The position numbers were made by a program, and so were the translations under genes. A stretch of DNA of 64,000 nt from Kudoa neothunni (lineage: Eukaryota; Cnidaria), in the NCBI GenBank assembly GCA_964304625.1, contig OZ199840.1, positions 1,922,001 to 1,986,000 on the forward strand. The letters run 5' to 3'. Each line of letters opens with the position of its first letter. Positions within the stretch are counted from its first letter, which is position 1. Shown piece by piece: positions 25,601-36,485 of this stretch. The notes below the pieces were generated by a model that saw nothing but the letters and a program-made list of their open reading frames with translations, was not told where the DNA came from and did no database searches.

Positions 25601-27224
25601 TTGAATAGCAGGAAAATATTTCGTTTCTAGTGAATTTGATTTTTCTGTCGCCCTAAAATGTAATTTTGATTCAAACATTTAAAACGATATAATTTATTTT
25701 AAGATATTCTCTTATAAATATATAATGATACAGAATTAGTTTTTTTTACAATAAGATGATATTATGTGAGCTTACTTGAACAGTGGAAATCTGTTTCCAA
25801 AACACAGGGACCGACCCTCTTACTTGAACAAACGAAGCAATATTTTTATTAAACTCGACGATCTATTTTAGTAGAAAAATAAACGTTTGAACAGAAAATA
25901 AAAAAAGTTAGTTACTTGTTCACTTTCTATATAATTGGCGACATTACCGTAGTCATCAACCCCTCTAACTTCCATCTTAAAATTTTCATTTTTCCAACCC
26001 AACCGAGATATTAAAAGCAGAGAAAAATTTTTCTTTGTTGTACGAATAAAAACTTCGGGACTGTTGTATTTAGCAGAACTGTTTGATGATAACGATGCAA
26101 TTCCGGAGCCGCACTCGCCTAGATTCAATTCGCCAGGGGGTGATTTACATCCGCGCTGATACGAATCCACGCGCAGAAATGGCTGAGAACCCGACTCACT
26201 GTTATCATCAAAAATTGGTTGATCTGAATTCTCACCTTTAATCACAATTTCGTTGACCTCACTTGTGCTAATAATAATTTTTTCTATAGCGATCGACCCA
26301 CAAATCAAATAAACTATCCATTTGGCTGGTTGTCTTAACAGTGTGTAGAGATGCGCCCCTCGATTCCTATTAATAAAATTTTTATTTATTTTAAAAAATA
26401 ATTTTGAATTATCACGTAATACCATAGAAATGTGCTATGATAATCCATGTGTGTTGTTGTGGATTCGCTGTACTGCATTTGTAATTGTAACGACTGGGAA
26501 ATATCCACAAATTGTGGGGAGTTGGTAGAAATGTTCTTGTGGGCATAATAGAAATTGCCAGTCGAGAAAAATTTCATCCAATATTCCGCAATTGTAGCGG
26601 TGCTTCCATTGTTATTGTTATTGTTATTCGAAACGGACTCACGTTTAACTCTACAATAAATTTTATTTTTCGATTCAATCGCATTGTTTCTGTGGTACGT
26701 TGTGTTGTTTTCCACATGAAAAAGTGGGATAAAGGAAACGTCTTTAACTCGTTCGTATGTGACACCTCCTACTGTTCCCGTGGTGATTTTTTCAGTGATA
26801 AATCCAACATAATCTCTGATTTCATCTTAAATGTTAACCGAAGTGATATGAAATGTATTTGGATTTAACTAAGATGATTGGATTACCTTCTTCACAGATA
26901 TTAAATATTCCTAGACAGCCAAAACATTTAAATCGAAATTGTAACTGGTTGCTGCTAATAAAACTCCGAGTTTGAGTTGGTTCTATATGAACAAAGTGGA
27001 TTTATAAAATTATACATAAAAATCCAAATATAATGTTCATAATTACAAATTAGATTGAAATTATTACCTAGTAACGTGGCAAATGTGTCTTCTAACAACA
27101 ATCCTTCATTTGAGTTGATGTTAACCAAAACTATTCGTACATGAGTCCTGGTTTTATCTTCCGAAGCGTGCGTTACCAGCCCTTCATACACTTTAAACTC
27201 TTGCTGGGCACAATAGTTAACCAT
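22655..27224 (-). CDS. SYNJ: Synaptojanin-type phosphoinositide phosphatase (Sac1 + 5-phosphatase, about 15 exons)
   Basis: Starts at ATG 27224..27222. The first exons are 27068..27224, 26887..26982, 26423..26825, 25916..26366, 25776..25862 and 25497..25652, all GT-AG and in phase. The N-terminal half is a Sac1 domain: [30 protein letters not shown], then [12 protein letters not shown] and the catalytic [10 protein letters not shown] (~25160). The C-terminal half is an inositol 5-phosphatase: [10 protein letters not shown] (~24580), [42 protein letters not shown] (~23920), [11 protein letters not shown] (~23620) and SDHKPI (~23410). A short Ser/Asp-rich tail ends at 22655. This order is diagnostic of synaptojanin, which removes 4- and 5-phosphates from PI lipids during endocytosis. 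The Sac1 domain carries a poly-Asn stretch and a long Ser-rich insertion. No long proline-rich tail is visible. Exon limits after ~25,500 are approximate. Confidence 0.88.
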
Positions 27225-27840
27225 TTGGAGATAAGTCCAATATTCACTAATTTGGCCAACAACGAAACACACAGATGAACCAACGGATAAATGGAAATCA
27301 GCAGATTATAGCTGAATAACTATCTTTCAAAATTGGTATTTCCTAATAAGATTGATGCTTTCGGCATTATTCCGAACTATCATCAATAGTACTCTAATAC
27401 AACAATTCATTTACGAACTACTCTATGACTTTCTACTACCGCTGTCTATTATTATGTCGATAAATTTACTTAGAAATTTATATATTCGGATATTATTTTA
27501 AAAAACTTCTCTTCGGTATTCTACCATTTAAAGTATGACATTTAGCCATTATTTTGCTGATTGGATAACCATTCATTCATTGAACGATTTTATCCGCTCA
27601 TATATCAATAATATGGAATAATATTTTGTCAGTAACACAAGATTATTTTTTAAAAATGTTTCAAGAGATTTAAATTATATTTTTACTGGGATTTAAAAAA
27701 AAGGCACTGGCTATTGTTACGGGAGGGAATAACTCCAAATCTACAAACTCACATAAGATTTGAAATTTATATTTGCAATCAATGATTTTTGGCCTAACAT
27801 AATTAACCGTTTTGGAGAAAATTTGAGCTATTGAAATTTC
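27225..27840. other. AT-rich intergenic spacer
   Basis: 5' flank of the synaptojanin gene. A stretch at ~27808-27835 (GGAGAAAATTTGAGCTATTG) recurs inverted at ~30075-30105, outside the inverted-repeat element at 27841-29742. Confidence 0.5.
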
Positions 27841-29742
27841 GGTAATGGGGGAGTGTGTGGCACCTAAAAACCACTATCTTGCGCATGTTCCTTCTTCTTA
27901 ATTTCTTCACGATTGTTTATAATAAAATAAAATAATGCCGAGAGCAAAGATTCAGCTCAAAACAACAACTTCTAAATTCTAACAATTCTTAACCCGAACA
28001 CTGACGGATGCACGTGCAATCTCTATCGTGTGACAATAAACATTGAATTTTCTTTTTCTTTCCCCTCTTATTAACTCGACTGTTACATATTATCAATATT
28101 TAAATTTTTTTCTATTTTAATATAACAACTTTAAATTGATAAACTTAAAAACAGGTCTTTCGCATTTTTCACATAAAAACGTCATATTTTCTATTACATA
28201 AATATGTTATATTAACTACTAATGTGTATAAACAAGTTTGCTATAGTTATGTTTAGTTTGTAATTTTTTTTGACGATTTTATATTTACTTATAGGATGGT
28301 TATACTTGCATTTAAATTAACATTTATTAACTGCAAAATTATATATGTAAATATCAACAATTCTAAATTCTCATTATGTTAAAGACCTTATACAAAAAAT
28401 GTGTGCCCAAATACTTTATTGATAAGAATTTATGCAATAATTCTTTTTGATAAATAAAAATGGGAGCCAGAATCAAATTTGAGGATAAATAATAGGAGTG
28501 ATTATTGTAGTAATTGCAATAATTTTAATGTGTTATTTTTTAATCTACATACTTATTTAATTGCCAGAAAAGATCTTATAGAAAATTTTAATATATCATT
28601 TTTTTCTGGTAAATAAGTCTTTTTGAAATAGTAAAAGAATTATATCGTAAAGGAATTTTGACGGAGATATTATGTTTATTAGTGAAACAATTTTTTATTG
28701 TTATTCATAATTCATTAAATCAGGGGTAAAATTTAAATGACGGGCGAGTAAATTAAGTAACATCGAAACTGGATGTGGAATTTTTTGCTTTATATGCTTG
28801 TGATGTATTGCAGGATTGCTAAGGAATTATATTATGTGGGGCTATTAAAATAAATATGAATTAAGGAGAAATTCTTACAAAAATTTGTAGGAATAATTAT
28901 TTAACAGTTATTTTTAAAACTATTATCAATCTCTATCTTTTATGCCTTTTTTATTTTTTGGTGATGCATCCCCTAATAATTATAATAATACTTGACATGA
29001 CTATTTTCGTGGTAATTAATATTTATGGATCAATAGTTGTGACTACTTTAATTATGTCTAGGCCATAAGAGCGAAGAAATTGGCAAGAAATAATTTAATC
29101 TGGAAAATCTGAAAAATTAAATCTATGTACGGCCCGTCAATACGATTACCGTATCTTTCTCTTCTTGCTGAACTTATATGCTTAAATAAATTGAACAAGG
29201 TAATCATATATTACTTGAGGAATTATCCGACACTTGGTTCTCTGATGGATCATATTGACTTCCGCTCATATAATCGATTGCTATAAGATCGAAAGTATAA
29301 CAAGCTATAATAACGAAATATAGTGCATTAAATAATTTCACAGGATCATTAATCAACGAAAAAAAAGCGTCATCTCCAAGAAAACTTAGCGAATCCATTT
29401 CTTTAACACGTGTTAAGCTAACCCATTATTTTATTAACGAAGTTTATATGTTATTCAAATAAAGGAATTAAATTATTATGTTCAATAATAAATCATTACA
29501 GTAATGATTAATTTGGAAATAAGAGAAAATTCAATGTTTATTGTCACACGATAGAGATTGCACGTGCATCCGACAGTGTTGGGGTTAAGAATTGTTAGAA
29601 TTTAGAAGTTGTTATTTTGAGCTGAATCTTTGCTCTCGGTATTATTTTATTTTGTTATAAACAATCGTGAAAAAATTAAGAAGGAGGAACATGCGCAAGA
29701 TAGTGATTTTTAGGTGCCACACACCCCCCCCCCCCATTACCC
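27841..29742. mobile_element. Element with inverted arms of about 210 bp (foldback/MITE-like), 1.9 kb
   Basis: The left arm at 27841-28052 and right arm at 29525-29742 are near-perfect reverse complements. Shared blocks include GTGTGGCACCTAAAAA, GCGCATGTTCC, GAGCAAAGATTCAGCTC, GCACGTGCAATCTCTATCGT and CAATAAACATTGAATTTTC. The right arm ends in a 13-C run (~29723-29735) where the left arm has five G. The ~1.47-kb centre has only one small frame (29204..29398, minus, 64 codons; hydrophobic middle and acidic Ser/Asn tail), with no recognisable transposase. Part of the centre (28740-29130) recurs at about 55145-55360 and 56533-56660. The family is unknown; the very long arms suggest a foldback-type DNA transposon. 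Confidence 0.7.
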
Positions 29743-30182
29743 ACAACAATTGTATCATAATCAGTCTAATACAATATTTCTAACTCATGCGCTTAATACT
29801 TTTCGTAAACTAATAATTTACTATCAACTGTTTTAAATTTTCAAATTATATAAATATGCCGCCTATCTAATATAAGTGAGCAGTTGCCACAAAATTAAAA
29901 ATGTTTCTTGGCGCACGCTCATATTAACAGAAGCTAAAATTGTTTATTTCATTTGAGTCTTATCCTTATTAGCTGATTTTACGCAAGCAATTTTGCATAT
30001 TAATTTTATTAAACGTTAAAAAGATGAGCTAAAGCTATTTTTTAATCCAAAACTCCTTACAATGATGTTGTATTTTTCAATAGCTCAAATTTTCTCCAAA
30101 TATAAATTGTCCGAATAAAGTCACTTAATTTTCATAAGGTATTGTTATATAGATTATTAAATTAAGAAGGATAAAAGATATT
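29743..30182. other. Intergenic spacer
   Basis: No coding signal. About 300 bp here (29745-30070) separates the inverted-repeat element from an inverted copy of its left flank, so it may be a further insertion of unknown type. Confidence 0.4.
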
Positions 30183-30186
30183 TTAA

Positions 30187-32667
30187 CCCTCTAATGGGCT
30201 TGGGGTCTTTTAGACCCCAAAACGATTTTAATTTGTCCATAGAATCTTTTATAATTATCTGGGATACTTAAAATTTCGTCAATTCTCCTAAATTATTTTA
30301 ATAAATAGATTTATAAAAATCTTTATGTGGAATATTGATTATTTCTTATCGAACAAAATTTTTATCTTCTAACGGGCTTTGAGGTAAAAAAGACCCCAGA
30401 TTTTTTTTGATTTGACGTATGTAGAAAATTATTATAAGATGATTTGGAAATTTAAAAAAAAATCTGCCTAATAAATACTGTCAAATTCAGCAATTATTAA
30501 TCAATATAATCCGCCGTAATCCGATTAAGTATGTAATCGCAACATATCGTAACCATCGTTTATATGAATACCGCAAGGTCAATGTTTATTAGCTAAATAC
30601 AAACAAAATTAACATATTACCTCCGTGTACTAGCAATAAATAATCCCCTACAAAATAAGCTATAGATAATTTAAGCCTTAGGACCGTATATGAGAGTTAA
30701 CGCGAAATATACACCAATTTTATCGTTTGTTGCGCACATTGAGATAATCATGGCACCATCTGAGGATTTTAGCGATGAATATCAACCTTTAAGTAGCGAC
30801 ATTGATGAAACCGTTCTTGAATATTCCGAAGAATCCGATGATACATCAGATTGCGAACAACCTGCGGATTCTACGACAAGCAAAAGCGGAATACTTTGGA
30901 CATTGAATAAGCCACCTCCATCAAAAATGCTGAAGGAGAATATCATGAATCCTCGACCTGGGCCAACAGCTTATTGCATACAAAGAGTCAAAAACGTGTT
31001 GGACTGTTTTTTTATATTCTTCACTGATGAAATTTGCCAGGAAATAATAAAACAAACAAACAAACGTTCACGGGAAATTACACTTTTCTGATTTATGGAA
31101 TGATTTAGACGACGTTGAATTAAGAGGATTTTTCGGAACACTAATTTTGATGGCTGTCTACAAAGACAGAGAGCAACCTCTTTTAGAAATGTTTAGTATA
31201 AAGGAAGGGAGAGAGATGTATCGCGAAATCTTTTCATTTAATCGTTTTCGCCAAATTCTACGATGTATTCATTTTGATAATCCAAGCACCAGATCTGAAA
31301 GAAGAGAATTGGATAAATTTTGTCCAATTCGCAACATATGGATCCAGACTCTACCTATATGTTTTTTCCCCGGTGAAAATGTCACCGTTGACGAGCAGTT
31401 AGTCTCGTTTAGAGGAAGATGCTCATTTAGACAATATATGCCGATGAAGCCGGCGAAATATGGCCTAAAGTTTTTCCTAGCAGTCGATCCAGTCCACAAA
31501 TATGTTGTAAACATTTCTCCCTATCTAGGAAAGAGCGGAACTCAAGCTAGCCAAAACTATGGTGTTGGTGAGAATATTGTGCTTTCCTTTACAGCTCCCT
31601 TGTATAACTCAGGAAGAACTATAGTTGCAGATAATTTTTTCTCTTCCCTTAGACTAGCCGAGAAGCTGTTAGACAAACGTCTGACATATCTTGGAACAAT
31701 TCGACACAATAAGAGAGATTTACCACCGTGTGTTCTTCCGTCTAGAAATCGTTCCTTATTCAGCACTATGTTTATATTTTTTGATAAATATATGATCACT
31801 TCATATGTCAACAAAAAAAGAAGAGCAGTGATTCTCCTATCCTCAGGAACAACCAACACCAACATAACCAACGATACACATAAACAAAAGCCTGAAACAA
31901 TAGTGGATTATAATGGTTCCAAAGGAGGAGTAGATACCGTGGATCGGATGTTGGCTTCCGTTTCGGTCCGCAGATTTAATCGACGCTGGCCCATGGTGGT
32001 CTTTTATAATATGTTGGATTTGACTTTGATAAATTCATTTTGTCTATATAAACACATATTTAACGATTCCACAAAATTGAGACGTGATTTTCTGAAAGAA
32101 ATGGCTGGAGAGTTGTATAAACCTCTTTTGGAGAGAAATTCCCAAATGAAAAAATGTTCAAAAAGATCTCATTCAACTTCTATGGAAACATACAACTTTG
32201 CAGATTCAAATACTTCTAAACGAAGATGTGAACATTGTCCTCGTGAAAACGATAAGAAAACCTCATCCAAATGCTCAAAATGTGGAAGTTTCTACTGTCG
32301 CGCCCATTCGTCAAATAAATGTCTAAATTGCTAGCTAATATAAACCAAATTTATTAGGGACCCTTGAAAATATTTTATCTTTTATTTTTTACTAAAATGT
32401 TATTTTTCATTATTTCAAATAAGACTAAACATATTATACGTTATAAAAACGATTTATCGCGATATCTGCTTAATCTTGCCGAGAGGATTACTGAAGATTA
32501 ATTATGAAGTAATTGATTATTTTCTCAGCGTTACTTAGGCAGAATTTTCCCATATTTCCCTCATAAGTTTATAATAATTTTCTGCATACATTAAATTAAA
32601 AAAAATCTGGGGTCTTTTTTACCCCAAAGCCCGTTGGAGGGTGGTCGTTTTTTCATCCGTTGGATGG
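30187..32667 (+). mobile_element. piggyBac-type DNA transposon, about 2.5 kb, nearly complete
   Basis: Flanked by TTAA on both sides (30183-30186 and 32668-32671), the piggyBac target. The left end is CCCTCTAATGGGCTTGGGGT; the right end, read inward on the other strand, is CCATCCAACGGATG. Each end also has an inner motif (GGGGTCTTTTAGACCCC at 30202-30218; TGGGGTCTTTTTTACCCCA near 32609), and CTAACGGGCTTTGAGGT near 30368 repeats inverted near 32625. It carries one transposase gene, listed separately. Sequence beyond the right flank (32672-32850) resembles the Tigger-like relic at ~41085-41300, so it may have landed inside such a relic. Confidence 0.9.
30750..32334 (+). CDS. piggyBac transposase (one reading-frame change near 31,090)
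   Basis: Translation most likely starts at ATG 30750 (MAPSEDFSDEYQPL). The acidic N-terminus (EDFSDEYQPLSSDIDETVLE) is typical of the family. The N-terminal frame ends at 31091, and the rest continues in another frame to 32334, about 395 codons. The transposase core is clear, with the three catalytic aspartates in FFLAVDPVHKYVVN (~31480), RTIVADNFFSSLRLAEKL (~31630) and SKGGVDTVDRML (~31935), followed by NRRWPMVVFYNMLD. The C-terminus has the Cys/His zinc-binding domain (CEHC, CSKC, CRAHSSNKCLNC). The enzyme cuts and pastes DNA at TTAA without a footprint. The single frame change argues for a recently inactivated copy, or an unrecognised small intron. Confidence 0.88.
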
Positions 32668-32671
32668 TTAA

Positions 32672-35600
32672 ATTTTATTTCGATTTTATTGAAATTACGT
32701 GTAGATAAATGTTCTATTATCCGGAAATCGGAACAACTATTTAATCATAGTTCCGAATAAAAGTGCTCCCAATCGCTGTACGACGTATATAATGTAGCCT
32801 GTACATAATAATGCAATATTTAAAACAAAAATATTGATAGGATAATCCTTTATATAAATATATATATATCCTACTATATAAAGTAGTAGTGTCGTCATGT
32901 GTGTGTCTAGGGTTGCCAGAGTTTGGGTTTTTTTTCAATTAATACAAAATATTTGGTTTTTATTTAAAACCTGTAAACATTAAAGAATAACAAGATTTTT
33001 TTTATGTACGCCATTGATATTTATATTTTTAATGAAGTATCCTATTCAGATTATATCATGCAGAAGCGCTTCCCAACTAAAATTTGACTCAAAATTTCTC
33101 GAAAATTATTTTCTGCTGTGATCGAATCTCGCACCCCAAAGCCACAGTTCACACTCTTAGGGGTGCGGGAACCACTCTCATGCGAGGTTTAAATATTTTG
33201 GATATTGAACTACAGCACATTATTAGAAAATTTGAACGCTCTTTCAAAATATATTTTGAATTATGAGGTAATTAATTATGAGTGAGTGTTCGTGCCAAAA
33301 CATCGCAATCATACAAAAATAAACTTAACTCTAATATCTGAAGACGTAATTATAGAATCGAAAGAAGATTAAAAACTCTAATAGATACGATTCTATTTTT
33401 TGATTGTACTTTAAACTGGCGTTAATTTAGAAGTTGGATTTTTTCTAAAACCCCGCTGGCAGCCCTGGTGTGTGCCTTAAGTACGCACGTACGGCAAAAA
33501 ATTTCCCCCAAGATAGATATTTATGTAATTTCTAGTATTTTAAGATAATTTAAAAATTCTCTCACTTGTTATTACACTGATCAAAGTTCAAAATTAATGT
33601 AGGAAGTTACGTTGTCCTCGATGTTAGGTTCGTTATGCGGAATACGTGGTTTCAATAGTAGGATTATATTTGTTTATTCATGGCGACGTTTATCTATACT
33701 GAACGTCTGCAAGTTGTTATGGACGTTTTTAGTGGTTCAATCTTAAGCTATATTTCTACGATTTCAAGATACATCTTATATCGTTGTTCTATCTGTAAAT
33801 TTAAAGTAGATGTGTCCGTTTGGATGTGTGCTTAAATACACTCCTTATTTTTGGAACTTTAATATATTTGGATTGATAGATACACTTAAGAGTTCCGTAG
33901 ATGACATTTAATATAGAAAAAATATGCAAACTTGCTAAATTAATGAAGAATTAGAAGTGTATGTTGTAATCAGATGGATTCAATCCTTACATACTGAAAC
34001 TAGGTCCCCAAATTCCATTATAATGACCGGTAGACTTAATTTTTAGCGATAAGAGTTAATGTATAGATTGAAATCTTACTTTATCTAATTATTTAACATA
34101 TTTTCGTCAAAATTAAGAAGCCACACAACAGTTTTAAGGAGAGAGTGTATAGAAATGTGTCGGATAAAGATATTAATTTGAGCAACAAAAATTACAGTCA
34201 AACCTTGATATTGCGAAGTAAATCGGGGATTCAATTTTACTACGTAATACAAAATTAGCACGCAATATCGAATAATATACGTTTTTGTTTATTTAAAATT
34301 TTTTTTCTTTACAATAATTTTATAATATTAGCATTAATGTATGTAATATATTCTCCAATTTAATTAAAATAGAACAAATACAAGATATATTGGGCTACTA
34401 GGCAACACCGAGGCACGACTCTATTATTATTATTATTATTATTCATGTATATATTTCAATTCAATTCATTTCGCGAAAGAAATATATAATTTTAAATAAA
34501 GTTAACTAGGTTTATAACGTTATATTTTATTTAATCAACTATCTAGAACATCGTGTCTGCTGTATAAGCACAGGTAAAATTGTGCTCAACTCAAACTCAA
34601 CGAACAGAGCATTTTTCCCACGAAACAAAGGCGCAAACTAACTATTATTTTGACAAATAGGTTTATATACAGGCAAATTCAAAGAACTATCTACGATATA
34701 ACGCTCAAGCTCACCAGTGAATTTAATAAAAAGATATCTTGATGGAATTTTGTATGTAAAAGGGAATAAAAATAGCTTTACACATTAGTGGAATAAGTTA
34801 TATAATATGTTAGCCATTCTCTAAAATATAATATTGAATTTTAAAACGCAAGGTGGTTTTCATCATTTATAGATGATACAAAGCGTTCATCATCCTAAAA
34901 TGACATTTTGAATCTCTGGACAAACACAGGCACGAAATAAACACAACAACCATTAGATTACGGCGAAATTAATGCACTAACACCAGTATGAATAAAAGAC
35001 AACGAAAATTAGATTATAGAAAATTTAGCGCACGGACACGACACGATTGAGCAAGTATCGAGTATCGATTGGAAGTCTCTATGTATTCGCATGCGCGTAC
35101 ATCACCCACCCATAATTAGAAATTGAAAAATCCATCTGGAGTCAATTTTAGACCAAATTCATTTCCAGTCACAAAATTCAAATAAGCTAATAAACTTGAA
35201 GCTGAATTAACTTAAAAATCTACAATACATTTAATCCACAACTAATATTGACGTGGAACAATAAGCATTCAACAGGCTAATGTTTTATCTAATTGGCGTG
35301 AAAAAACCATTTCAATACCCGTTAAATAGAATTAACATTTGTTGTAATTCAGGGAAAAACACCACAAAACATTAATCGCCATCGTGATAAATCGGACTTT
35401 AGCGTCATGTACTAAATGATATTTATAGACATGTCGGTATATTCTGGAATTGGATATTTCCTACAGTTATAATACATAATACGATTTTTCATAGATTTTT
35501 AAGTTTTCAAGATTTTCCATTGATGAAATAACACTGGGCGGAGAGTGGTTTTATAATTATTCGCATGCGCAAACAACAAATTAATCTAAATAACTTCGTT

Positions 35601-35837
35601 TGGCGATTTGTTTTTGAGGTTGAGAGGACGGTGTTTAAGATATCTGACGTATTTTTGGAATTCTAAACTATAAATAATACTAAATTTCGACATAATATGT
35701 GTATTGTCTTGTCATAGCTTTAACGCATCGTCTAACCCATAATCGTTATTATGCGATTTTAACTGCGAAATTTAGATATATTTGTTAATAACGCAGTTTC
35801 TTTTACCATTAATTTTTCCCTTTAGCAAACTCTAAAT
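32672..35837. other. Intergenic spacer with transposon relics
   Basis: 32672-32850 is similar to ~41085-41300 (ATAAATGTTC, TCCGGAAATCGG, AATGTAGC, AATGCAATATTTAA), a Tigger-like relic containing TTATCCGGAAA. 33160-33180 holds one hAT-like end (GGGTGCGGGAACCACTCT). At 34193-34220 a TA is followed by CAGTCAAACCTTGATATTGC, a Tigger-type end without an identified partner. (TTA)n lies at ~34422-34443. No gene is supported. Confidence 0.5.
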
Positions 35838-36377
35838 ATGTCAGACCCATTGAAAGTGGAATTTGTCAACCGAACCTCAGAAAATATTATATTGATTTGG
35901 CTTAAGAGGGAAAAAGAGCGTTATCTGTATGTGGATATAGGTCCATCGAAGTCGGCTAGAATAATCACATACATTGGACACACTTGGATAGCAGTGGATA
36001 AGAAATATGGCCGGAAATTGGCATTTTACGAATGGCGAACCGACAAAAATGTTTTCCAATTGATTATTGATTAAAAATTTATTGCCAATAGGACAACACA
36101 TTTAAATATTACGTCACCAATAAAAATCTTCAATATACGGTCACAGCAAAATGCAAGGTTGGCCAGTATCACACAATCTACGTGTGTAACCCAAGTATTG
36201 ATCTTAAAAGTGGCTGTTGAATCTATTGTTTTAGTTAAAAAACTAGAAAGTCTCTGCATTGAACATTTGATCGACTGTATGAAAATCACCGAGGACCCCG
36301 AGGAGTTTCATAAATTGTACCCATTGTTGCAACGGAATCTCTACAAATACTGCAAGAATAATAGATATTATATGTAG
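35838..36377 (+). CDS. VHL: von Hippel-Lindau (VHL) protein, short divergent form (3 exons)
   Basis: Proposed CDS is join(35838..36050,36092..36185,36235..36377), 149 aa; introns are 41 and 49 nt. VHL is the substrate receptor of a CUL2-elongin B/C ubiquitin ligase acting on hydroxylated HIF-alpha. The beta domain is clear: VEFVNRTSENIILIWL matches human VIFCNRSPRVVLPVWL, and GPSKSARIITYIGHTWIAV matches GTGRRIHSYRGHLWLF. After the second intron the alpha domain reads KKLESLCIEHLI. It fits the elongin-C BC-box (LxxxCxxx-hydrophobic), as human LKERCLQVV does. The human N-terminal extension is absent and the total is shorter than the usual ~160-210 aa. The second splice was chosen because it restores the alpha domain; a nearby alternative would add a few residues. 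It ends 108 bp upstream of the GON4L start. Confidence 0.85.
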
Positions 36378-36485
36378 TTCGAACGATAGTTTGGGTTAGC
36401 AGTCGATGTTTATAGTTTATATTTTTTATTTTTTGAGATTTGATTTTATTGTGATAAACGCGCGCACAATTTAGCATTAAATGTG

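Noticed and set aside
26512-26868. Forward frame of 118 codons
   Set aside because: It lies antisense to synaptojanin exon 3, which has clear Sac1 motifs.
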